Notes: generated by a model not told the origin, from the letters alone. DNA of 64,000 nt from Bacillus sp. FJAT-14578 (GCF_000504165.1 NZ_AYSE01000005.1:310001-374000); one strand, 5' to 3'. Positions 25,296 to 35,216 are shown, counted from the stretch's first letter. Numbers and translations are program-made.

Positions 25296-26210
25296 ATGTA
25301 TTATGTTCCTAAAACGTATTCATATCCTTATTATGCTCATGTTAATATACCGATGTATTGCCCAGACTATATGTCAAGAAACCAACAAGAAAATGATCAA
25401 CAAGTATTTGAAGCTATCCTTGGAGGAATAAAAAGAGAGGCTGCAGCCATTGAGCTTTATAGACAGTTAGTAAATGCAGCGCCAAACCAAAAGCATAAAA
25501 ATGACATTCTTTATGCTTTGGAAGGAAAAAGGGCCCATTTGACGCAATTTACCAACCTTTATATCAATTTTACTGGAACTCAGCCTGTGTACCAAATTGA
25601 TCAAGTTCCTTTTCATAGTTATCAAGATGGTTTACAAAAGGCTTATGAAGCAGAAGTGGAGGGTTATGAAGAATATCAAAAGAGTTGGTTACTTACTCAA
25701 CATCCACAAATTCGACATGCATTTTTATGGGCTTTAAGTGGTGAGCAAGAGAATGCTGCACGATTTCGTTTTTTAAATGAGGAAGTTTCAAACCGATTAA
25801 CGGATTATGGAGCAGAACCGTTTGTGGTTGATATTGAGGAAGTTACTAAGCAAAACCATACTTTCCGTACCGCTTTATGGACAGGAAACCATTTGCAGGT
25901 AACCGTGATGAGTATCAATGTTGGAGAAGATATTGGTTTAGAAATTCATCCGACACTTGATCAATTCTTGCGTATTGAAGAAGGTGAAGGACTTGTTCAA
26001 ATGGGTGATAGCAAAGATAAATTAGATTTTGAAGAAAAAGTCTCTGATGGGTATGCGATCGTGGTACCTGCCGGCAAATGGCACAACGTAACCAATACGG
26101 GGAATCAACCGCTTAAACTTTACTCTATCTATGCGCCGCCTCAGCATCCATATGGGACGGTTCATGAAACGAAAGCAATTGCAATGGCTGCTGAAGAAGG
26201 ACACCACTAA
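25296..26210 (+). CDS. Ferritin-like domain fused to a cupin domain
   Basis: Start ATG 25296 (AAGGGA 9 bases upstream) gives 304 residues; ATG 25278 lacks an RBS. Residues about 30-165 form a ferritin-like four-helix region with carboxylate pairs (KREAAAIELYRQL, EVEGYEEYQ, SGEQENAARF), like DUF2383/rubrerythrin-like coat-associated proteins of Bacillus. Residues about 175-290 are a cupin: metal ligands EIHPTLDQFLRIEEGEG and PAGKWHNVTNTG match the two conserved cupin motifs. The Tyr/Pro-rich N-terminus is reminiscent of spore-coat proteins. The combination suggests metal-dependent redox chemistry, but the substrate is unknown. Confidence 0.8.
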   Translation: MYYVPKTYSYPYYAHVNIPMYCPDYMSRNQQENDQQVFEAILGGIKREAAAIELYRQLVNAAPNQKHKNDILYALEGKRAHLTQFTNLYINFTGTQPVYQIDQVPFHSYQDGLQKAYEAEVEGYEEYQKSWLLTQHPQIRHAFLWALSGEQENAARFRFLNEEVSNRLTDYGAEPFVVDIEEVTKQNHTFRTALWTGNHLQVTVMSINVGEDIGLEIHPTLDQFLRIEEGEGLVQMGDSKDKLDFEEKVSDGYAIVVPAGKWHNVTNTGNQPLKLYSIYAPPQHPYGTVHETKAIAMAAEEGHH

Positions 26211-26339
26211 TTAATTGGATTAAAAATATATATGAGGATGAGAAAAAAAGTGGATCTTTATTTGATAGACTTTAATCTCCTCCTTATTTAAATGGTGAAA
26301 TCAAATCCAAAAAGTAGGATGCGACGCTAGTCTTTAACA

Positions 26340-26470
26340 ATCTTCTTTCACTAATCGAAGCATTAGTAGAAGAAGATTTTTTTTGTTAAACTATGAAATA
26401 AACGCTGTTGAATATCCATATGCAAAGCTTAGTTCCGGAAATTTTGAAAAATCATTGATTTAGTAAAACT
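26340..26470. repeat. Island repeat, family C, diverged copy 3
   Basis: GTAGAAGAAGATTTTTTTTG..AAACTATGAAATAAACGCTGTTGAATATCCATATGCAAAGC follows 16780-16900 base by base with scattered changes. It marks the right side of the island. Confidence 0.7.
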
Positions 26471-26734
26471 TAATCGTGGTAAATTATAGAAAAAATAAAG
26501 TTTCAATTGTTAAACTCGTACTCCATTATGCAATTGAGGTATAATAGTATCCGATAAATGATGCCGTACTCTTCATTAACAGCGGATACGTGAGGTCTAG
26601 AAAGTTCAGCATGGCTGTTCTTTGCTATGCCCAACTTTCTAAATCGATCTATATGTTGAAAAAAGTGTTGAAGAAACAGCTTATTTCAGATTTAATAATT
26701 TTGTGTAGATTCAAAGTAGAAAGAGAGTGTTCAT
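26471..26734 (+). promoter_or_regulatory. Leader region of yeeI
   Basis: A TATAAT lies at about 26550 with a poor -35. An imperfect hairpin AGAAAGTTCAGCATGG...TATGCCCAACTTTCT at about 26599-26642 would lie in the leader. I see no known riboswitch. Confidence 0.35.
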
Positions 26735-27454
26735 ATGGGCCGTAAGTGGAATAACATTAAAGAAAAAAAAGCGTCAAAAGATGCAAATACGAGTCGTATC
26801 TATTCAAAGTTCGCTCTTGAAATTTATGTAGCGGCAAGGCAGGGAGAACCGGATCCGGAATCGAACCAGGCGTTAAAATTCGTGCTTGAGCGTGCCAAAA
26901 CATACAATGTACCGCGAATGATCATTGATCGTGCGATTGAAAAAGCAAAAGGCGGTTCAGACGAAAACTATGACGAGCTTCGTTATGAAGGCTTTGGACC
27001 AAATGGATCCATGTTGATCGTAGATGCACTGACAAATAACGTGAACCGTACTGCGTCAAATGTGCGTGCCGCATTCGGGAAAAACGGCGGCAACATGGGG
27101 GTAAGCGGTTCTGTTTCCTATATGTTTGATGCAACGGCTGTTATCGGTGTTGAAGGGAAAACGGCAGATGAAGTGCTTGAACTATTAATGGAAGCAGATA
27201 TCGACGTTCGCGACATTTTAGAAGAAGATGAAGCGACGATTGTTTATGCTGAACCCGATCAGTTCTATGCCGTGCAGGAGGCCTTCAAAAATGCCGGTAT
27301 CACTGAGTTTACGGTTGCCGAACTCACGATGCTTGCACAAAATGACATCACCCTTCCAGAGGATGCACAAGCACAATTTGAAAAACTGATTGATGCATTG
27401 GAAGATTTAGAAGACGTTCAACGCGTGTACCACAATGTGGATTTAGGTGAATAA
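26735..27454 (+). CDS. yeeI: YebC/TACO1-family protein (YeeI-like)
   Basis: A 239-residue YebC-family protein of the Bacillus YeeI type. The N-terminal [26 protein letters not shown], the central [24 protein letters not shown], and [13 protein letters not shown] are family hallmarks. Members were long listed as transcription regulators; more recent work links YebC paralogues to relieving ribosome stalling at proline-rich stretches. RBS GAAAGAGAG precedes the ATG. A bidirectional terminator separates it from the convergent yndM-like gene. Confidence 0.93.
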   Translation: MGRKWNNIKEKKASKDANTSRIYSKFALEIYVAARQGEPDPESNQALKFVLERAKTYNVPRMIIDRAIEKAKGGSDENYDELRYEGFGPNGSMLIVDALTNNVNRTASNVRAAFGKNGGNMGVSGSVSYMFDATAVIGVEGKTADEVLELLMEADIDVRDILEEDEATIVYAEPDQFYAVQEAFKNAGITEFTVAELTMLAQNDITLPEDAQAQFEKLIDALEDLEDVQRVYHNVDLGE

Positions 27455-27456
27455 GC

Positions 27457-27498
27457 TAAAAAGCAGACCTTTGTTTCATAACAAGGTCTGCTTTTTTA
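27457..27498. terminator. Bidirectional terminator between yeeI and the yndM-like gene
   Basis: AAAAAGCAGACCTTGTT-like arms pair (AAAAGCAGACCTTTGT with ACAAGGTCTGCTTTT), with a T-run on the right. Confidence 0.88.
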
Positions 27499-27522
27499 AT
27501 GAATCTAAACAAGTTATCTCTC

Positions 27523-27975
27523 TTATTCTTCAGGTGGTTTCTTGTCCCGAATGTCCTGTTCCTCCGCAAATTCCGTTCCATATGCGAGTCTTCGATTAAA
27601 ATGGATTTGCGGTCTTTCCTTTGTTTGATTGGCAGCCAAATAGTTAAGTAAATAAAGGTGTATAAAGATCTCTGCTCCTGTAATGAGGATGGCTGATATA
27701 ATGCTTCCCCAGGCGATTTGCAAATAATTGTCGAGAAGGATACTGCCAAAAATCCATACGCTCATATAAGTTAACAGAAATTCAACGATGGCTGCCGGTA
27801 CATTACCGAAATTCGGCAGGATGATTCGATCTCCCAGCATATAAGAGACGAGAGTAACAAACACGCTAAACGACAGAATGTCTGTAATGGTCGCATCAAA
27901 AAATAAATCCAACGCAATCGCGAACGCAATGACGCATATTATAAATTTTAAAAGTAGTACGGTTGTATGTTTCAT
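27523..27975 (-). CDS. yndM: DUF2512 membrane protein (YndM-like)
   Basis: A 150-residue protein with four membrane segments: TVLLLKFIICVIAFAIAL, ITDILSFSVFVTLVSYML, VPAAIVEFLLTYMSVWIFG and IAWGSIISAILITGAEIFIH. A charged cytosolic tail follows. This is the DUF2512/YndM family, common in spore-formers and often described as sporulation-associated; molecular role unknown. AGGGAGGTTTAAG precedes the start on the minus strand. Confidence 0.85.
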   Translation of the reverse strand: MKHTTVLLLKFIICVIAFAIALDLFFDATITDILSFSVFVTLVSYMLGDRIILPNFGNVPAAIVEFLLTYMSVWIFGSILLDNYLQIAWGSIISAILITGAEIFIHLYLLNYLAANQTKERPQIHFNRRLAYGTEFAEEQDIRDKKPPEE

Positions 27976-28080
27976 GTCTTAAACCTCCCTTTTCCATTTA
28001 GTTTGAATCAAAAAAGGGAAATTCATACATGGAGGGAAATTATTAATGAGCGTTAAAGCTTTTTGTTCTTAAGTGCAACA

Positions 28081-28119
28081 AAAAGAAGCACCGTAATTAA
28101 GACATTACAATGCTTCTTT
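28081..28119 (-). terminator. Terminator of the secreted repeat-protein gene
   Basis: On the minus strand AAAGAAGCA...TGCTTCTTT arms (with inner TTGTAATG/ATTA pairing) are followed by TTGTTGCACT. T-run is weak. Confidence 0.55.
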
Positions 28120-28129
28120 GTTATATATA

Positions 28130-28993
28130 TTATTCTGCTGCTTCCGTTGAATCTTTTTTGAATTTAGCCGGGAAATCAACTCCAAGCTCCGTTAACTGGG
28201 CGTTCATGTCATCCATGATGGCTTGAGCTTTTTCTTTTGTGGCGTCATCCAGGCCGGCAAATAGATCTTCACGAGGTCCTTTGTCACCTTTAGCCGGAAG
28301 TTCGACACCAAGGTCAGCTAATTGAGTCTGAGCTTCTTCACGAGTCAAAGAGCCGTCTTTAACTTTTTCCATGATGGCTTGAGCTTTTTCTTTTGTCGCA
28401 TCATCAAGGTCTGCGAACAGATCTTCACGAGGCCCTTTATCGCCTTTAGCCGGAAGTTCGACGCCAAGGTCTGCTAGCTGAGTTTGGGCTTCTTCATGAG
28501 TCAAAGAGCCGCCTTTGACTTTCTCCATGATAGCCTGGGCTTTTTCTTTTGTAGCGTCATCAAGGTTGGCGAATAGATCACCGCGAGGCCCTTTAGCCGG
28601 GAGTTCGACACCAAGATCGGCTAGTTGAGTTTGAGCTTCTTCACGGGTCAAAGAGCCGTCTTTGACTTTCTCCATGATAGCCTGGGCTTTTTCTTTTGTG
28701 GCGTCATCAAGGTTGGCGAATAGATTGCCGCGAGATCCTTTATCGCCTTTGGTTGGAAACTCGACTCCAAGCTCCGCTAATTGGGCTTTCGCCTGATCCA
28801 TGATGGCTTGAACCTTTTGTTTGGTCGCCTCATCCAGGCTTTGTTCCCATTTTCCTTTAACCGTTTGCTCTGATGTTGTTGTAGAATTCGTATTGTCGGT
28901 TGCGGCGAAAGCGGGAATGCCGGCTCCTCCGATAATTCCAATTGATAAAGCACCTGTCATCACGTAACCGAATAATTTCTTTTTGTTCATCAT
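28130..28993 (-). CDS. Secreted protein with tandem LDDATKEKAQAIM repeats
   Basis: Start ATG 28993 behind GGAGGAATT gives 287 residues. A signal peptide (KKKLFGYVMTGALSIGIIGGAGIPAFA) is followed by five helical repeats. Three full ones of 48-51 residues run LDDATKEKAQAIMEKVK.GSLT.EEAQTQLADLGVELPAK plus a linker G(DK)GPRxDLF; the first and last are shorter (QAIMDQAKAQLAELGV). Repeat DNA is over 90 percent alike, implying recent expansion. The repeats resemble DUF2680-type helical units found in Bacillus secreted proteins. The linker is variable in length. Role unknown; it stands alone. Confidence 0.8.
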   Translation of the reverse strand: MMNKKKLFGYVMTGALSIGIIGGAGIPAFAATDNTNSTTTSEQTVKGKWEQSLDEATKQKVQAIMDQAKAQLAELGVEFPTKGDKGSRGNLFANLDDATKEKAQAIMEKVKDGSLTREEAQTQLADLGVELPAKGPRGDLFANLDDATKEKAQAIMEKVKGGSLTHEEAQTQLADLGVELPAKGDKGPREDLFADLDDATKEKAQAIMEKVKDGSLTREEAQTQLADLGVELPAKGDKGPREDLFAGLDDATKEKAQAIMDDMNAQLTELGVDFPAKFKKDSTEAAE

Positions 28994-29107
28994 TTTTAAT
29001 TCCTCCTGAATGGTTTGTTTATAGTGTTGTTTCATTCGTTGATGCTGTCTACATTTGCTACTTTAAACGTGGATGGTGAAAAAACGGTGAAAAAATATAA
29101 ATCCACA

Positions 29108-29202
29108 TAAATAATGTGGCATGGATAAAGAACACCCATGTCACATTATTTACGCATAAGCGGCTGGCAACCTCCCTTGCGGGTTATTGCCAGCCGCTTA
29201 TG
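29108..29202. repeat. Two tandem long hairpins upstream of csbA
   Basis: Hairpin 1 (29108-29152): 17-bp stem TAAATAATGTGGCATGG with one G-T pair. Hairpin 2 (29155-29202): perfect 16-bp stem CATAAGCGGCTGGCAA with a 16-base loop that itself contains CCC/GGG. They lie between divergent genes, so neither is at a 3' end of an obvious transcript. Confidence 0.9.
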
Positions 29203-29328
29203 AGAACCTTTGTGAGCCGATTCAAGACGAGGAGTATAAAGGAAAACAAAAATTAAACGAGAGTATGATATGATAAAGAAAACTTCTATTTCTTGGCTAA
29301 TTCGGAAGGAGATAAAGGGGAGAGCCGG

Positions 29329-29562
29329 ATGGTTATTAAAATTATCTCAGGAATGGTCCTTCCATTCCTGTTAGTTCTCTTTTTTACGAGAGTGACTTAC
29401 AGCGTTGCGGTGGGAACGCTGCTGACGATTGTGTTATTGATTCTTTCCATCTATAAAGGGTACGCGGATTACCCTGTAGTCATTGCGGTTGATATCACGT
29501 CTGTGATTATTGGGGTGATTTACGCGCGTAAAATGATGGACCGCCTTCGCAGTAAAGCATAA
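29329..29562 (+). CDS. csbA: CsbA-like small membrane protein
   Basis: ATG 29329 behind AAAGGGGAGAG gives 77 residues, matching B. subtilis CsbA (76); the longer frame from TTG 29293 is unlikely. Three hydrophobic stretches (KIISGMVLPFLLVLFFTRV, VAVGTLLTIVLLILSIY, VVIAVDITSVIIGVIYA) fill the protein. B. subtilis csbA is controlled by sigma-B and lies directly before uvrBA. I see no sigma-B promoter here. Function unknown. Confidence 0.87.
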   Translation: MVIKIISGMVLPFLLVLFFTRVTYSVAVGTLLTIVLLILSIYKGYADYPVVIAVDITSVIIGVIYARKMMDRLRSKA

Positions 29563-29576
29563 TACGGGTAAAGGGC

Positions 29577-29612
29577 ACTCATCTGGGGTACAGAACTAGA
29601 TGGGTGTTTTTT
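29577..29612 (+). terminator. Terminator after csbA
   Basis: CACTCATCT pairs with AGATGGGTG and is followed by TTTTTTATTTTT. Confidence 0.82.
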
Positions 29613-29621
29613 ATTTTTAGG

Positions 29622-29635
29622 GGAATATTAGTTCG
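29622..29635. promoter_or_regulatory. Candidate LexA (SOS) box for uvrBA
   Basis: GGAATATTAGTTCG matches 10 of 14 positions of the Bacillus box CGAACATATGTTCG, including the whole right arm GTTCG. It abuts a possible promoter (TTGGAG 29641, TACAAT 29666). uvrBA is SOS-induced in B. subtilis, so this placement is sensible, but the left arm is weak. Confidence 0.45.
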
Positions 29636-29706
29636 TGTTTTTGGAGTTTTGCTATTTGTTTGTGCTACAATAAGATTACATTTTTTGTGCGATTGGAGGC
29701 CATTTT

Positions 29707-31686
29707 GTGAAGGACCAATTTGAATTAGTGTCTGCCTACTCCCCGCAAGGAGATCAGCCAAAGGCGATTGAAGCACTCGTTGAAGGAATCCAGCAAGGGA
29801 AAAAACATCAAGTGCTGCTTGGAGCGACGGGGACGGGCAAAACGTTTACCGTTTCAAACCTAATTAAAGAGGTGAACAAGCCGACACTTGTCATTGCCCA
29901 TAATAAAACATTGGCAGGGCAGCTGTACAGCGAGTTCAAGGAGTTTTTCCCGAATAACGCGGTGGAATACTTTGTGAGCTATTATGACTATTATCAGCCT
30001 GAAGCCTATGTGCCGCAAACGGATACATTCATTGAAAAAGATGCGAGCATCAATGACGAAATCGATAAGCTTCGCCACTCGGCGACATCAGCGTTGTTTG
30101 AACGGAAAGACGTCATCGTCATTGCCAGTGTTTCCTGCATCTACGGTTTAGGATCACCGGAAGAATATAAAGAAATGGTCGTGTCGCTCCGAGTGGGGAT
30201 GGAAAAGGAACGGAACCAGCTGCTGCGCGAGCTTGTTGATGTGCAATATGAGCGAAACGACATCGATTTCAAGCGCGGTACGTTTCGCGTGCGCGGAGAT
30301 GTCGTGGAAATCTTTCCGGCATCGCGCGATGAGCATTGCATTCGTATCGAATTTTTCGGCGACGAAATTGACCGCATTCGCGAAGTGGACGCGCTGACAG
30401 GGGAAATTCTGGCTGAGCGTGAGCATGTCGCGATTTTCCCGGCTTCCCACTTCGTTACCCGTGAAGAAAAAATGCGTGTTGCGATTCAAAACATCGAAAA
30501 AGAGTTGGAAGAACGCCTTCATGTCATGCGTGAAAACGGCAAGTTATTGGAAGCCCAGCGTTTGGAACAGCGTACACGTTATGACTTGGAAATGATGCGT
30601 GAGATGGGATTTTGTTCGGGGATCGAAAACTATTCCCGTCATTTGACGCTTCGTCCGCCTGGTTCTACCCCGTATACATTATTGGACTTCTTTCCCGAGG
30701 ACTTTTTAATTGTGGTCGATGAATCACACGTTACGGTTCCGCAAATTCGGGGAATGTATAATGGTGACCAGGCACGAAAGCAAGTGTTGGTGGATCACGG
30801 TTTCCGGCTTCCTTCAGCGCTTGATAACCGCCCGCTGAAGTTTGAAGAATTTGAAAAACATATCAACCAAATCGTCTACGTCTCCGCGACGCCGGGACCT
30901 TACGAATTGGAAAAGGCGCCAAAAGTGATTGAACAGATCATTCGTCCGACCGGCTTGCTCGATCCAAAGATTGATGTCCGCCCGATCGAAGGACAAATTG
31001 ATGATCTTTTAGGTGAAATTCAAGAACGGATCAAGCGGGACGAACGGGTGCTTATCACGACGCTGACGAAGAAGATGTCCGAAGACTTAACGGATTATTT
31101 AAAAGAGCTCGGCATCAAAGTGAACTACTTGCATTCAGAAGTGAAGACGCTCGAGCGGATTGAAATAATTCGGGAGCTGCGTCTCGGAAAATATGACGTA
31201 TTGGTCGGTATCAACTTATTAAGGGAAGGGCTCGATATTCCGGAAGTGTCGCTCGTCGCGATTTTAGATGCGGACAAAGAAGGGTTCTTACGTTCAGAGC
31301 GTTCTCTGATCCAGACGATTGGACGTGCGGCGCGGAACGCAAACGGCCATGTCATCATGTATGCTGACCGCATTACCAAATCGATGGAGATTGCCCTTGA
31401 TGAGACGAAACGCCGCCGTGAAAAGCAGGACGCTTATAATAACGAACACGGCATTACACCGCAAACAATCAAAAAGGCGGTTCATGGCTCGATTCGCGCG
31501 ACGATGGCGGCGGAAGAGGCCGAAACGTACGAAGCGGTGCCGAAAGCCGGCAAAATGACGAAAAAAGAACGCGAAAATATGATAGCAAAGCTCGAAATCG
31601 AAATGAAAGAAGCGGCAAAAGCCTTGAATTTCGAGCGTGCGGCCGAACTTCGCGATTTATTGATAGAGCTGAAAGCGGAAGGATGA
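29707..31686 (+). CDS. uvrB: Excinuclease ABC subunit B
   Basis: UvrB is the damage-verifying helicase-like subunit of nucleotide excision repair, loaded by UvrA and partner of UvrC. 659 residues from GTG 29707 (TTGGAGG upstream). Walker A GATGTGKT is near residue 40, the beta-hairpin [20 protein letters not shown], the DESH box ([11 protein letters not shown]), motif [11 protein letters not shown] and the C-terminal UVR domain ([20 protein letters not shown]) are all present. uvrA follows after 9 bases. Confidence 0.98.
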   Translation: MKDQFELVSAYSPQGDQPKAIEALVEGIQQGKKHQVLLGATGTGKTFTVSNLIKEVNKPTLVIAHNKTLAGQLYSEFKEFFPNNAVEYFVSYYDYYQPEAYVPQTDTFIEKDASINDEIDKLRHSATSALFERKDVIVIASVSCIYGLGSPEEYKEMVVSLRVGMEKERNQLLRELVDVQYERNDIDFKRGTFRVRGDVVEIFPASRDEHCIRIEFFGDEIDRIREVDALTGEILAEREHVAIFPASHFVTREEKMRVAIQNIEKELEERLHVMRENGKLLEAQRLEQRTRYDLEMMREMGFCSGIENYSRHLTLRPPGSTPYTLLDFFPEDFLIVVDESHVTVPQIRGMYNGDQARKQVLVDHGFRLPSALDNRPLKFEEFEKHINQIVYVSATPGPYELEKAPKVIEQIIRPTGLLDPKIDVRPIEGQIDDLLGEIQERIKRDERVLITTLTKKMSEDLTDYLKELGIKVNYLHSEVKTLERIEIIRELRLGKYDVLVGINLLREGLDIPEVSLVAILDADKEGFLRSERSLIQTIGRAARNANGHVIMYADRITKSMEIALDETKRRREKQDAYNNEHGITPQTIKKAVHGSIRATMAAEEAETYEAVPKAGKMTKKERENMIAKLEIEMKEAAKALNFERAAELRDLLIELKAEG

Positions 31687-31695
31687 TGAAAAAGG

Positions 31696-34572
31696 ATGGC
31701 TATGGAACACATCGTCGTAAAAGGAGCAAGGGCTCACAATTTAAAAAATATCGATGTCACGATTCCGCGCGATCAATTAGTGGTAGTGACGGGTTTATCC
31801 GGTTCGGGTAAATCCTCTCTTGCCTTTGATACGATTTATGCAGAGGGACAGCGCCGCTACGTGGAATCGCTGTCCGCATATGCCCGCCAGTTTTTAGGGC
31901 AAATGGATAAGCCGGATGTCGACGCGATCGAGGGATTGTCTCCGGCAATCTCAATCGATCAAAAAACGACAAGCCGCAACCCGCGTTCGACGGTAGGGAC
32001 GGTAACGGAAATTTACGATTATTTACGGTTGTTGTTCGCTCGTGTCGGACGCCCGACCTGCCCGACCCATGACATTGAAATTACCTCCCAAACGATTGAA
32101 CAAATGGTCGACCGCATCATGGAATATCCGGAGCGTACGAAGCTTCAAGTGCTGGCTCCGGTTGTTTCGGGAAGGAAAGGCAGCCATGTAAAAGTATTGG
32201 AAGATATCAAAAAGCAAGGGTATGTCCGGGCGCGCATCGATGGAGATATTTTGGATTTATCAGAAGAAATCGAGTTGGAGAAAAACAAGAAGCATTCCAT
32301 TGAAGTGGTGATCGACCGTATTGTTGTGAAAGAAGGAATATCAGCACGTCTTGCCGATTCCTTGGAAACGGCGTTAAAACTTGGGGAAGGACGAGTCATT
32401 ATCGACGTCATCGGCGAGGAGGAGCTGCTGTTCAGCGAACATCATGCCTGCCCGCATTGCGGTTTCTCCATTGGTGAGCTGGAACCCCGTATGTTCTCTT
32501 TCAACAGCCCGTTCGGCGCTTGCCCAAGCTGTGATGGGTTAGGATCCAAGCTGGAAGTGGATGTGGATCTCGTTCTTCCTAATCATGACTTAACTTTAAG
32601 GCAGCATGCGATTGCACCGTGGGAACCGACGAGTTCACAATATTATCCGCAGCTGCTGGAATCCGTTTGCCAGCATTACGGTATCGATATGGACGTGCCG
32701 GTAAAGGACCTTCCGAAGCATTTATTGGATAAGGTGTTATATGGAAGCGACGGCGAAGAGATTTATTTCCGTTATGAAAATGATTTTGGCCAGGTTCGCG
32801 AAAATTACATTCAGTTCGAAGGGGTCCTTTCAAACGTTGAACGCCGCTACCGCGAAACAAACTCGGATTACATCCGGGAACAAATGGAGAAATACATGGC
32901 GCAGCAGCCTTGTCCGACATGTAAAGGGAACCGTTTAAAGAAAGAAAGTTTGGCGGTATTGGTGGACCGCCGTCATATTGGAGACGTGACCAAGCTTTCC
33001 GTTCAAGATGCGTATGCCTTTTTTACAACGCTTCAATTGACGGAGAAAGAAATGAAGATTGCCAATATGATTTTGCGCGAACTTCAAGAAAGGCTCGGAT
33101 TTTTAAATAATGTCGGCCTTGATTATTTGACGTTAAGCCGTTCTGCCGGGACATTATCGGGTGGTGAGGCGCAGCGCATCCGGTTGGCGACGCAAATCGG
33201 CTCCCGTTTAACGGGGGTGCTGTATATTTTGGATGAACCATCGATCGGGCTGCATCAGCGGGACAACGATCGCTTGATTCAGACGATGCAAAGCATGCGC
33301 GATATCGGCAACACGCTCATTGTCGTGGAACATGATGAAGATACGATGATGGCCGCCGACTACTTAATCGATATCGGACCTGGGGCAGGTGTTCACGGCG
33401 GCCAAGTGGTGGCGAGCGGAACACCGGAAGAGGTGATGAATGACCCGAATTCATTGACAGGACAATATCTTGCGGGTAAAAAATTCATTCCGCTGCCGCA
33501 GGAACGGAGAAAGCCTGACAAAGATCGGATGATTGAAATCATTGGAGCAAAGGAAAACAATTTGAAAAATGTCAAAGTGAAATTCCCGCTCGGCACGTTC
33601 ATTGCGGTGACCGGTGTATCAGGTTCAGGGAAAAGTACGCTGATCAATGAAGTGCTTCATAAGGCGTTGGCGCAAAAGCTGTACAAAGCAAAAACGAAGC
33701 CGGGTGAGCATAAAGAAATAAAAGGGCTCGAAAATCTTGATAAGGTCATTGATATCGATCAATCGCCGATTGGGCGCACCCCGAGATCGAATCCGGCTAC
33801 GTATACGGGTGTATTTGATGACATCCGCGACGTATTCGCCCAAACGAATGAAGCGAAAGTGCGCGGTTATAAAAAGGGACGCTTCAGCTTTAACGTGAAA
33901 GGCGGCCGCTGTGAGGCGTGCCGCGGAGATGGAATCATCAAAATTGAAATGCATTTCTTGCCGGATGTGTATGTACCATGTGAAGTGTGCCATGGGAAGC
34001 GGTATAACCGTGAAACGCTGGAAGTCGCGTACAAAGGGAAAAACATCTCGGATGTATTGGAGATGACGGTAGAAGATGGACTGCACTTCTTTGAAAACAT
34101 CCCGAAAATTAAACGCAAGCTGCAGACCATTTTGGATGTGGGTCTTGGATACATTAAACTCGGCCAGCCGGCGACAACGTTATCGGGGGGAGAAGCACAG
34201 CGTGTGAAGCTGGCATCTGAACTCCATCGCCGTTCGACTGGGCGTACCCTCTACATTTTGGACGAGCCGACGACAGGATTGCATATTGATGACATCTCCC
34301 GCCTATTGAAAGTCTTGCAGCGTCTTGTTGAGAACGGAGAGACAGTATTGGTCATCGAACATAATCTCGATGTCATTAAAGCGGCTGACTATCTGGTCGA
34401 CCTTGGCCCGGAAGGCGGAGCCGGCGGCGGACAAATCGTCGCAACCGGTACTCCTGAGGAAGTCGCGCAAGCGGAAGGCTCCTATACCGGCCGCTACTTA
34501 AAACCGATTTTGGAACGCGACCGCCAACGCATGGAAGAGAAGATAAAACAAGCGGAAGCAATCACTAATTAA
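31696..34572 (+). CDS. uvrA: Excinuclease ABC subunit A
   Basis: UvrA is the damage-sensing ABC-type ATPase of nucleotide excision repair. 958 residues, full length, starting [19 protein letters not shown] like the B. subtilis protein. Two ABC modules are seen: Walker [10 protein letters not shown] near residue 35 and GVSGSGKST near 640, signatures [16 protein letters not shown] and [15 protein letters not shown]. Zinc modules CPHCGFS...CPSC and CEACRGDG...CEVC are intact. It is co-transcribed with uvrB and ends at a terminator at 34582. Confidence 0.98.
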   Translation: MAMEHIVVKGARAHNLKNIDVTIPRDQLVVVTGLSGSGKSSLAFDTIYAEGQRRYVESLSAYARQFLGQMDKPDVDAIEGLSPAISIDQKTTSRNPRSTVGTVTEIYDYLRLLFARVGRPTCPTHDIEITSQTIEQMVDRIMEYPERTKLQVLAPVVSGRKGSHVKVLEDIKKQGYVRARIDGDILDLSEEIELEKNKKHSIEVVIDRIVVKEGISARLADSLETALKLGEGRVIIDVIGEEELLFSEHHACPHCGFSIGELEPRMFSFNSPFGACPSCDGLGSKLEVDVDLVLPNHDLTLRQHAIAPWEPTSSQYYPQLLESVCQHYGIDMDVPVKDLPKHLLDKVLYGSDGEEIYFRYENDFGQVRENYIQFEGVLSNVERRYRETNSDYIREQMEKYMAQQPCPTCKGNRLKKESLAVLVDRRHIGDVTKLSVQDAYAFFTTLQLTEKEMKIANMILRELQERLGFLNNVGLDYLTLSRSAGTLSGGEAQRIRLATQIGSRLTGVLYILDEPSIGLHQRDNDRLIQTMQSMRDIGNTLIVVEHDEDTMMAADYLIDIGPGAGVHGGQVVASGTPEEVMNDPNSLTGQYLAGKKFIPLPQERRKPDKDRMIEIIGAKENNLKNVKVKFPLGTFIAVTGVSGSGKSTLINEVLHKALAQKLYKAKTKPGEHKEIKGLENLDKVIDIDQSPIGRTPRSNPATYTGVFDDIRDVFAQTNEAKVRGYKKGRFSFNVKGGRCEACRGDGIIKIEMHFLPDVYVPCEVCHGKRYNRETLEVAYKGKNISDVLEMTVEDGLHFFENIPKIKRKLQTILDVGLGYIKLGQPATTLSGGEAQRVKLASELHRRSTGRTLYILDEPTTGLHIDDISRLLKVLQRLVENGETVLVIEHNLDVIKAADYLVDLGPEGGAGGGQIVATGTPEEVAQAEGSYTGRYLKPILERDRQRMEEKIKQAEAITN

Positions 34573-34581
34573 ACTGTAAGG

Positions 34582-34619
34582 GACTGAGTGGACAATCAAT
34601 TTTCCACTCAGTCTTTTTT
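34582..34619 (+). terminator. Terminator after uvrA
   Basis: Perfect 11-bp stem GACTGAGTGGA / TCCACTCAGTC followed by TTTTTTG. Confidence 0.92.
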
Positions 34620-34682
34620 GTTATCATTTAATCTATTTAAAACTTTCCTCTCTTTTCATCCTGAATCAACTCGAAGAATTTC

Positions 34683-34770
34683 GTACAAGTGGAGGGCAAG
34701 GGCTCTTGCCCTCCACTTGTACATAGTTAATTGGATATGAATGTTTTTATTCATATCCAATTAACTATGT
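34683..34770. repeat. Two abutting perfect hairpins before yvlA
   Basis: Hairpin 1 (34683-34722): 18-bp perfect stem GTACAAGTGGAGGGCAAG with a 4-base loop. Hairpin 2 (34721-34770): 22-bp perfect stem (34721-34742 with 34749-34770) and a 6-base loop. They share two bases and end 7 bases before the sigma-W -35. No T-runs. Confidence 0.92.
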
Positions 34771-34776
34771 AACATA

Positions 34777-34802
34777 TGAAACCATTTGCTGGAATAAACG
34801 TA
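34777..34802 (+). promoter_or_regulatory. Sigma-W-type promoter of yvlABCD
   Basis: TGAAAC (34777-34782) and CGTA (34799-34802) are exactly 16 bases apart, the consensus of the envelope-stress ECF factor sigma-W. The B. subtilis yvlABCD operon belongs to the sigma-W regulon. Confidence 0.85.
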
Positions 34803-34827
34803 TAACAGATTGAAGGAGTTGACGAAA

Positions 34828-35139
34828 ATGGAAGTGAGAAAAATCATTTCTTCCTTATGTTATTTTAGTGTGTTTTTTGCGCCGTTTCTATTTCCGATTG
34901 TTGTTTATTTCGTAGCGGATGAGCATGAAATGAAAAAGCATGCGAAAGCATCCTTTCTTTCACATTTAATCCCTGCTTTAACGTTTGTTTTGTTTTGCGC
35001 CGTGTTTATTCCTGGCATGCCTGTATCGGGAGATCTCGTATTCGGTTGGGCTTTAATCATGATGATCCTATTCGGATTGTTAAGTTTTATCATTATGGTG
35101 TGGAATGTCGTGAAGGGCATCAAAGTGTTAATGTCTTAA
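34828..35139 (+). CDS. yvlA: DUF4870-type membrane protein (YvlA)
   Basis: ATG 34828 (AAGGAG upstream) gives 103 residues with three hydrophobic segments: SSLCYFSVFFAPFLFPIVVYF, FLSHLIPALTFVLFCAVFI and FGWALIMMILFGLLSFIIMVW. The family resembles the Tic20/DUF4870 membrane proteins. It is the first gene of a sigma-W operon whose members change the envelope under stress; individual role unknown. Confidence 0.85.
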   Translation: MEVRKIISSLCYFSVFFAPFLFPIVVYFVADEHEMKKHAKASFLSHLIPALTFVLFCAVFIPGMPVSGDLVFGWALIMMILFGLLSFIIMVWNVVKGIKVLMS

Positions 35140-35216
35140 ACAAAAAAATCAGTATGGTTCATTTTAATGAAGATAGTTGAGAGAGAATCATAGATTTCAA
35201 TGGGGAGGCATGACAG

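Noticed and set aside
26471..26734. Possible riboswitch before yeeI
   Set aside because: Only an imperfect hairpin is present; no conserved core of any riboswitch I know.
14577..26734. Prophage or complete defence island
   Set aside because: No structural phage genes, no restriction, CRISPR, toxin-antitoxin pair or other complete defence cassette; only an integrase scrap and single genes.
28200..28790. Regularly repeated DNA that could be mistaken for a CRISPR array
   Set aside because: The period is about 150 bases, in frame, and encodes near-identical protein repeats; no short repeat/spacer pattern.
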